From: Gammaproteobacteria bacterium
Lineage (GTDB): Bacteria > Pseudomonadota > Gammaproteobacteria > UBA6429 > Thiohalophilaceae
DNA length: 6,881 bases
NCBI GenBank assembly: GCA_003233255.1
Contig: QILH01000175.1
Coordinates: forward strand, 1 to 6,881
Direction: 5' to 3'
Part shown: positions 6,418 through 6,881 of the stretch, in pieces
Position numbering within the stretch: the first letter of the stretch is position 1
Layout of the letters: each line of letters opens with the position of its first letter
Program-made: the position numbers and the translations under genes
The notes under the pieces: model-generated
The model's database searches: none
The model's input: only the letters and a program-made list of their open reading frames with translations
Told to the model about the DNA's origin: nothing

Positions 6418-6445
6418 AACAGCTTTAGCTAGAGTTCGCAAGTTC
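6411..6445 (-). promoter_or_regulatory. Candidate sigma-E-type autoregulated promoter of the rpoE operon
   Basis: Two -35-like sigma-E motifs lie close together on the minus strand: GAACTT (6445-6440) and GAACTC (6437-6432). Sixteen bases after the first is GCTGT, a partial match to the TCTGA-type -10. Sixteen bases after the second is TCATA (6415-6411). An AT-rich stretch with an A-run lies just upstream (about 6446-6470) and could act as an UP element. Autoregulation by sigma-E is well known for this operon, so the location is right, but neither -10 is a full match and I cannot choose between them. Confidence 0.4.
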
Positions 6446-6590
6446 GTTGATTTTTTGTTTAAATTTAAGACCGACAAGCTTTAAATTCCGAGTTAGGATG
6501 AATTCCGTTATTGTAAGGCATATGTAATTTGATAAAACACCTCTAAATGACTGCTTTTAGGACTGTAGACTACTTTACTACCCAGAAACG

Positions 6591-6881
6591 ATGTCAGAAA
6601 CACGTGTAAAGACAGATATCCTGTTAATTGGGGGCGGAGCCGCCGGACTGAGTCTTGCCCTGCGTTTAGCCGATGACCATTCTATTGCATTGATTTCAAA
6701 AGGTAAATTGCAAGATGGCAGTAGTTTTTACGCCCAGGGTGGAATTGCAGCGGTAATCGATGAAAATGACAGTATCGAGGCCCATATCGAGGACACCCTG
6801 AACGCAGGCGCGGGGCTCTGTGATGAGCAGGTGGTGGCGTTCACGGTTGAGCGAGGCAAGCAAAATATCGACTGGCTGATT
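6591..6881 (+). CDS. nadB: L-aspartate oxidase, N-terminal part (cut by window edge)
   Basis: NadB is a cytoplasmic FAD enzyme that oxidises L-aspartate to iminoaspartate, the first step of de novo NAD synthesis, working with NadA. The first 97 residues are present. They show the FAD-binding dinucleotide fold TDILLIGGGAAGLSLAL (glycines at 14, 15, 16 and 19) and the strongly conserved SSFYAQGGIAAV at 44-55, followed by EAHIEDTLNAGAGLCD. These match E. coli NadB nearly position for position, including its start region. The catalytic and C-terminal helical domains are outside the window. The ATG at 6591 lacks a strong Shine-Dalgarno (AGAAACG precedes it). The gene is divergent from rpoE, an arrangement shared with Pseudomonas and E. 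coli. Confidence 0.96.
   Translation, partial: MSETRVKTDILLIGGGAAGLSLALRLADDHSIALISKGKLQDGSSFYAQGGIAAVIDENDSIEAHIEDTLNAGAGLCDEQVVAFTVERGKQNIDWLI

Larger units (their letters stand above)
6353..6590. other. Divergent intergenic region between rpoE and nadB
   Basis: This 238-base AT-rich gap must contain the promoters for both directions. The rpoE-proximal half carries the candidate sigma-E promoter and two dyads described separately. In the nadB-proximal half I see short symmetric stretches, TTAAATTTAA (6459-6468) and GTAGACTAC in the nadB leader, but no convincing pair of -35 and -10 boxes for nadB. The TTGTAA at 6511 and TTGATA near 6529 lack a well-spaced -10. No small gene or RNA was recognised. 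Confidence 0.6.

Noticed and set aside
6511..6540. Possible nadB promoter with TTGTAA at 6511
   Set aside because: The nearest -10-like sequences lie at spacings of about 14-15 bases, too short, and match poorly.
6542..6561. CTAAA...TTTAG hairpin in the nadB leader
   Set aside because: Five AT-rich pairs with a large loop would be unstable, and no T-run or conserved riboswitch features accompany it.
1..6881. Mobile element, CRISPR, phage or defence system
   Set aside because: No transposase, integrase, repeat array, tRNA or terminal repeat was seen; gene order is that of a conserved core locus.

Overview
The window holds the envelope-stress (sigma-E) locus of a gammaproteobacterium, the start of a divergent NAD-biosynthesis gene, and the translation/secretion genes lepA-lepB. 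On the minus strand, read from right to left, the order is rpoE/algU, rseA/mucA, rseB/mucB, rseC/mucC, a DegP/MucD-type protease, a small glutaredoxin-like gene, lepA and lepB (cut by the left edge). nadB starts on the plus strand at 6591 and is cut by the right edge. The layout resembles the Pseudomonas algU-mucABCD region (with nadB divergent from algU and lepA-lepB downstream) more than the shorter enterobacterial rpoE-rseABC cluster. Base composition is moderate, lower than in Pseudomonas. I infer a non-enterobacterial gammaproteobacterium and cannot name the order.

From 6352 down to 2066 the six genes form one tightly packed set. rpoE to rseA has a 58-base gap containing a 7-bp dyad. rseA/rseB overlap by 11 bases if rseB starts at TTG, rseB/rseC overlap by 4 (ATGA), rseC/degP are 3 bases apart, and degP and the glutaredoxin-like gene are 2 bases apart. 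An intrinsic terminator at 2018-2043 closes this set. lepA begins only 13-25 bases after the terminator and lepA/lepB overlap by 4 (ATGA). A good sigma-70-like promoter lies in the 3' end of the glutaredoxin-like gene just upstream of that terminator, so lepA-lepB transcripts must read through it.

Expected working of the system, from family knowledge: RseA is an inner-membrane anti-sigma factor that holds RpoE. RseB binds RseA in the periplasm and senses envelope damage. RseC is an inner-membrane protein with a cytoplasmic cysteine cluster. The DegP/MucD protease degrades misfolded periplasmic proteins. LepA (EF4) is a ribosome-associated GTPase and LepB is signal peptidase I.

This is mostly a conserved chromosomal region, and I found no sign of a mobile element, CRISPR array, defence system or unknown multi-gene system. 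The points worth a second look are small: a 77-codon glutaredoxin-like gene that seems to start at ATT, probable TTG starts for rseB and lepA, a promoter-terminator arrangement in the lepA leader, and dyads directly next to the ribosome-binding sites of rpoE and rseA.
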